Assembly: GCA_013813675.1 (NCBI GenBank)
Contig: JACCRH010000282.1
Coordinates: forward strand, 1 to 8,522
Direction: 5' to 3'
DNA from: Gemmatimonadales bacterium
GTDB lineage: Bacteria > Gemmatimonadota > Gemmatimonadetes > Gemmatimonadales > GWC2-71-9
DNA: 8,522 bases
Below are positions 6,257 to 8,522 of the stretch, one piece after another; positions within the stretch are counted from its first letter, which is position 1; the number at the start of each line of letters is the position of its first letter. A program made the translations under genes and the position numbers. The notes below the pieces were generated by a model. The model was not told the origin of the DNA and did no database searches. It saw only the letters and a program-made list of their open reading frames with translations.

Positions 6257-6299
6257 CGCGGTGCGATGGAGTGTCACGGATGACACGACACACCGCGGC
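6255..6299 (-). terminator. Nested hairpin directly after the glycosyltransferase stop
   Basis: GCCGCGGTG (6255-6263) pairs perfectly with CACCGCGGC (6291-6299). Inside, GTGTCA (6271-6276) pairs perfectly with TGACAC (6281-6286) around CGGA. On the minus strand the structure begins at the base right after the glycosyltransferase TAG. No U-run follows (the next bases are GAATTTCGCG), so it is not a standard intrinsic terminator. It could stop or pause polymerase, protect the 3' end of the mRNA, or regulate entry into the lipoprotein gene. Confidence 0.5.
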
Positions 6300-7859
6300 C
6301 TAGTTCTGCCCCGCCAGCGATGGCCAGAGCTGCTGCAGCGTCGTCCGCGGCCCGGTACCGATGAGCACGGCCAGATTGCGTTCCTCCTCCACCGCCCAAG
6401 GGTGGCCGACCGTGGCGGCGGTCTTGACCGAGTCGAAGAAGCCGCGCAGATCGTCCTCCGGCACACCGATCGTGATCACCACTTCTCCCGGCCGGTCACC
6501 CGGGCCGAAGAACCAGTAGCTCCCGGCCGGGCTCACCACGGCGGGCAAGCCGTAGCGCGGCCCGTAATAGTCCAGCGCTCCCGCCTCGCCGTAGTTGCCA
6601 GCCACCACCACGGCTCGCGCTCGCTGATCCGGCGGGAGGGCGTGGTAGACTCGGGCGACCGTGGCCACCTGCTCCTCCCACCCCAGCATGTCCGCGTAGT
6701 CCTGCGGCAGCGCACCGATCTCGCCGGTGTTGGTCCGCACGGCTGCCTTCATCCCCAGTGCGTTGACATAGGCGGCCATAGCGGGCGGCGATAGGATGGG
6801 CACGCCGAGCGGCAGGGTGCCCACGGCGAAGGCGAGGAGAACCGCGACAGTGCCGACTTGAAGCACCTCGGCGGCCAGTCCGCTCACGGTCCGCTCGAAC
6901 AGCACCGCTCCCGCCGCGAACATCGCCGGGTAGATCGGCCCCGCGTAATAGGGCTTTCCCTGGGCCAGAAGGAGGATGACGAACGCCGCGAGACAGCTCC
7001 AGCCCAGGGCGCGGAACGCTCGAAGCGTGGGGCTGGCGAGAAGCCCGTAGAGTCCTGCGCCCGCGATGAGCACTGAAGGACCCCAGAGGAGCTGGCCCAG
7101 GAGAAAATCGGCTGGGCCGATCCGCTCGAGTTGGCTCGCCTTCAGGTCGGCCATCTGGGCCACGACGGGGAAGCCCAACCGGATCTGGCCCACGAGGCTG
7201 GGAGCCCCCACCGCGAGCGCGGCGGCAAGCCCCAGCCAGGGCCAGGGCGTGAACAGCGCCGACCGCAACGGGGAGAGCAACACCCCGGCCACGATCGCCA
7301 GACCGATGAACGCCACGCTGAACTTCGTCATCAGCCCCAGCCCGAGCACCAGACCGAGAAGCAGCCATCCCCCCGGCCCATAGCCCCGGCAGAGGCGCAC
7401 GACGGCGTAGAGCGCCGCGCTCCAGATCAACTGATCCATGACTACCGGCTGCAGCAGATTGGCCGATCGGAGGAAGAGTGGACTGGTGAGCACGCAGAAG
7501 GCGGCCAGACCCTGGGCCACCCGTCCGCCACCCAGCTCCCGGGCGATCAGCGCCGCGAACACCAGCACCGCGCTCCCGAAGACCGCGGGTAGGAAGCGGA
7601 TGGCCGCCAGCGAGTCCCCCGGGAGGGTGCCGGACACTCTCGCGACGACGGCGATCGCCGGGGGAAAGTCCATCCCCCAGAGTTGAAGGTGCCGCCCCAT
7701 CCCGAGGTACAGCAGCTCGTCGCGGTGGAAGCCGTACGGCGTTCGGACGTTCACGGCCGCGTGGAGGGCGAGCTTGACCGCGGCCTCGAGGAGCACGAGA
7801 CTAGCCGCGAAGGCCGGTCGCGGGGGCAGGCCGCTCCCGTCGAGCGAGGGGGCGGTCAT
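6300..7859 (-). CDS. GT39/ArnT-like polytopic membrane glycosyltransferase
   Basis: This 519-residue protein is a GT-C fold enzyme of the dolichyl-phosphate-mannosyltransferase (PMT_2/GT39) type. Such enzymes transfer a sugar from a polyprenyl-phosphate carrier to an acceptor on the outer face of the cytoplasmic membrane. After a first membrane helix (about 18-36) comes HRDELLYL (45-52). Its Asp47-Glu48 sits in the first extracytoplasmic loop, where the catalytic acidic residue of GT-C enzymes is found. GMDFPPAIA (62-70) follows, then roughly ten hydrophobic segments and GKPYYAGPIYPAMFAAGA (301-318). The last 150 residues form a soluble periplasmic domain with NYGEAGALDYYG (422-433). Donor sugar and acceptor are unknown. 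The ATG shares its first base with the TAA of the upstream gene (TAATG), implying translational coupling; GGAGG lies about 15 nt upstream, inside that gene. Confidence 0.88.
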   Translation of the reverse strand: MTAPSLDGSGLPPRPAFAASLVLLEAAVKLALHAAVNVRTPYGFHRDELLYLGMGRHLQLWGMDFPPAIAVVARVSGTLPGDSLAAIRFLPAVFGSAVLVFAALIARELGGGRVAQGLAAFCVLTSPLFLRSANLLQPVVMDQLIWSAALYAVVRLCRGYGPGGWLLLGLVLGLGLMTKFSVAFIGLAIVAGVLLSPLRSALFTPWPWLGLAAALAVGAPSLVGQIRLGFPVVAQMADLKASQLERIGPADFLLGQLLWGPSVLIAGAGLYGLLASPTLRAFRALGWSCLAAFVILLLAQGKPYYAGPIYPAMFAAGAVLFERTVSGLAAEVLQVGTVAVLLAFAVGTLPLGVPILSPPAMAAYVNALGMKAAVRTNTGEIGALPQDYADMLGWEEQVATVARVYHALPPDQRARAVVVAGNYGEAGALDYYGPRYGLPAVVSPAGSYWFFGPGDRPGEVVITIGVPEDDLRGFFDSVKTAATVGHPWAVEEERNLAVLIGTGPRTTLQQLWPSLAGQN

Positions 7860-8455
7860 TACTGCAGCTTGATGCCCTCCTTCAGTACCCAGACCTTCAT
7901 CGCGAAATACAGCCTGATCATCATCGCATGGTCGTCCGGATTGACCAGGACCACGAGCGTATTCCCGTCGGTGCCCCGCGTGCTGCGGACGCGCTCCTTG
8001 GTCCGCATGCGCCCCTGAAGGCCCTCGAACCAGCGGGGAAGATCGCGCCGCTGGTCGCCCCGGATGACGTCCTTGGTGCGGTTGCCCCGGGGATCGTCCT
8101 TCGCGCGTCCGCTGGTTGGAACGGCGAGCGACACCTTGCCGTACCGCTTGCCGCGCGCCTCGCCCTTGGTGGCCTTCTGAAACTGCAGCGATCGGTAGGT
8201 CAGCGCCTTCCAGGTGTGGATCGGAGGCGTCGTCCTGGGGCGGATCTCCACTCGTCCATCGGCCGCATCAGGCACCCGGACCAGGAACTCCCATTTGTTC
8301 CGGCTGGCCAGATTGCCGTCGGTCACGCTGTACAGGTGCTCACTTCCCTTCACCGGGGCCTGGCGACCCCCTTTGGCGAAGGTCCACTTGGCTCTCCGCA
8401 CCTCGCCCGGCTCTACCGCCACCTCATCCAGCCGATACCGCTTCCGCGATGCCAT
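7859..8455 (-). CDS. Basic soluble protein of unknown function, coupled to the glycosyltransferase
   Basis: I do not recognise a family. The 198-residue product is strongly basic (about 43 Arg+Lys against 22 Asp+Glu), has no Cys, no signal peptide and no membrane segment, so it should be cytoplasmic. Visible segments are a mixed-strand region with KWEFLVRVPDAADGRVEIRP (54-73), a basic, probably flexible middle (95-165), and a hydrophobic C-terminal segment TLVVLVNPDDHAMMIRLYFA (166-185) followed by MKVWVLKEGIKLQ. The charge could fit nucleic-acid or phosphate-group binding, but nothing proves it. The start at 8455 is set by AGGAGG 6 nt upstream; a longer in-frame ATG (8512) adds an Arg/Pro-rich stretch over the likely promoter and is rejected. 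Its stop overlaps the glycosyltransferase start by one base, so the two are probably made together. Confidence 0.75.
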   Translation of the reverse strand: MASRKRYRLDEVAVEPGEVRRAKWTFAKGGRQAPVKGSEHLYSVTDGNLASRNKWEFLVRVPDAADGRVEIRPRTTPPIHTWKALTYRSLQFQKATKGEARGKRYGKVSLAVPTSGRAKDDPRGNRTKDVIRGDQRRDLPRWFEGLQGRMRTKERVRSTRGTDGNTLVVLVNPDDHAMMIRLYFAMKVWVLKEGIKLQ

Positions 8456-8461
8456 CGGTCG

Positions 8462-8467
8462 CCTCCT
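8462..8467 (-). promoter_or_regulatory. Ribosome binding site fixing the start of the unknown basic protein
   Basis: The minus strand reads AGGAGG with 6 nt to ATG 8455, the strongest binding site on the minus strand in this window. Confidence 0.85.
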
Positions 8468-8481
8468 GGGCCTGGGTGGAA

Positions 8482-8496
8482 GACTGTCCGACAGTC
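8482..8496. promoter_or_regulatory. Perfect 15-bp palindrome, candidate operator of the unknown-protein/glycosyltransferase operon
   Basis: GACTGTC-C-GACAGTC is a perfect 7-bp inverted repeat around one base, 26 bp before the start codon. A TATGCT hexamer (8507-8502, minus; 4 of 6 with TATAAT) sits just upstream, which would place transcription start on or beside the palindrome, a classic repressor position. Any -35 lies outside the window. Confidence 0.5.
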
Positions 8497-8522
8497 GCCG
8501 AAGCATACCCAACCCGGTGCGG

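Noticed and set aside
1..8522. tRNA, rRNA, CRISPR array, insertion sequence or phage genes
   Set aside because: I looked for conserved tRNA arms, regularly spaced repeats, transposase motifs and terminal inverted repeats and saw none.

Overview
The window is high-GC bacterial DNA with densely packed genes, all but one on the minus strand. The gene content suggests a Gemmatimonadota-like soil or sediment bacterium, possibly a related environmental phylum. The pointers are a Ser/Thr kinase with a membrane anchor and a TolB-like/TPR sensor region, an exported P1-family peptidase, a YfiT-type DinB protein, and a dispersed intergenic repeat of a kind I associate with such genomes. This placement is inference; there is no rRNA or phylogenetic marker in the window.

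Layout, left to right. (1) 1-2120, minus: a Hanks-type Ser/Thr protein kinase whose C-terminus is cut by the window edge. (2) 2121-2297: divergent intergenic region with a perfect 13-bp palindrome. (3) 2298-3146, plus: an AraC-type regulator whose N-terminus looks like a degenerate receiver domain. (4) 3147-3294: convergent spacer with a probable dispersed repeat. (5) 3295-5084, minus: a two-gene operon of a DinB/YfiT-like protein followed by a secreted P1 (DmpA-like) peptidase. (6) 5162-5404, minus: a small conserved-looking protein of unknown function. (7) 5405-5742: noncoding DNA with a long hairpin, then a short remnant of an M24 (Xaa-Pro) peptidase gene. (8) 5742-6212, minus: a cysteine-rich lipoprotein. 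(9) 6213-6299: spacer holding a nested hairpin. (10) 6300-8455, minus: a basic protein of unknown function coupled through a TAATG junction to a GT39-type membrane glycosyltransferase. A perfect 15-bp palindrome lies in front of this pair.

The clearest functional units are the kinase/AraC divergent pair (possible local signalling), the DinB-peptidase operon, and the unknown-protein/glycosyltransferase operon (envelope glycan or lipid modification). I see no CRISPR array, insertion sequence, phage gene, tRNA or rRNA. The most unusual items are the pseudo-receiver AraC regulator, the M24 remnant fused end-to-end with the lipoprotein gene, the nested hairpin at 6255-6299, and the unknown basic protein with its palindromic promoter. 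None of these amounts to a demonstrated new system.
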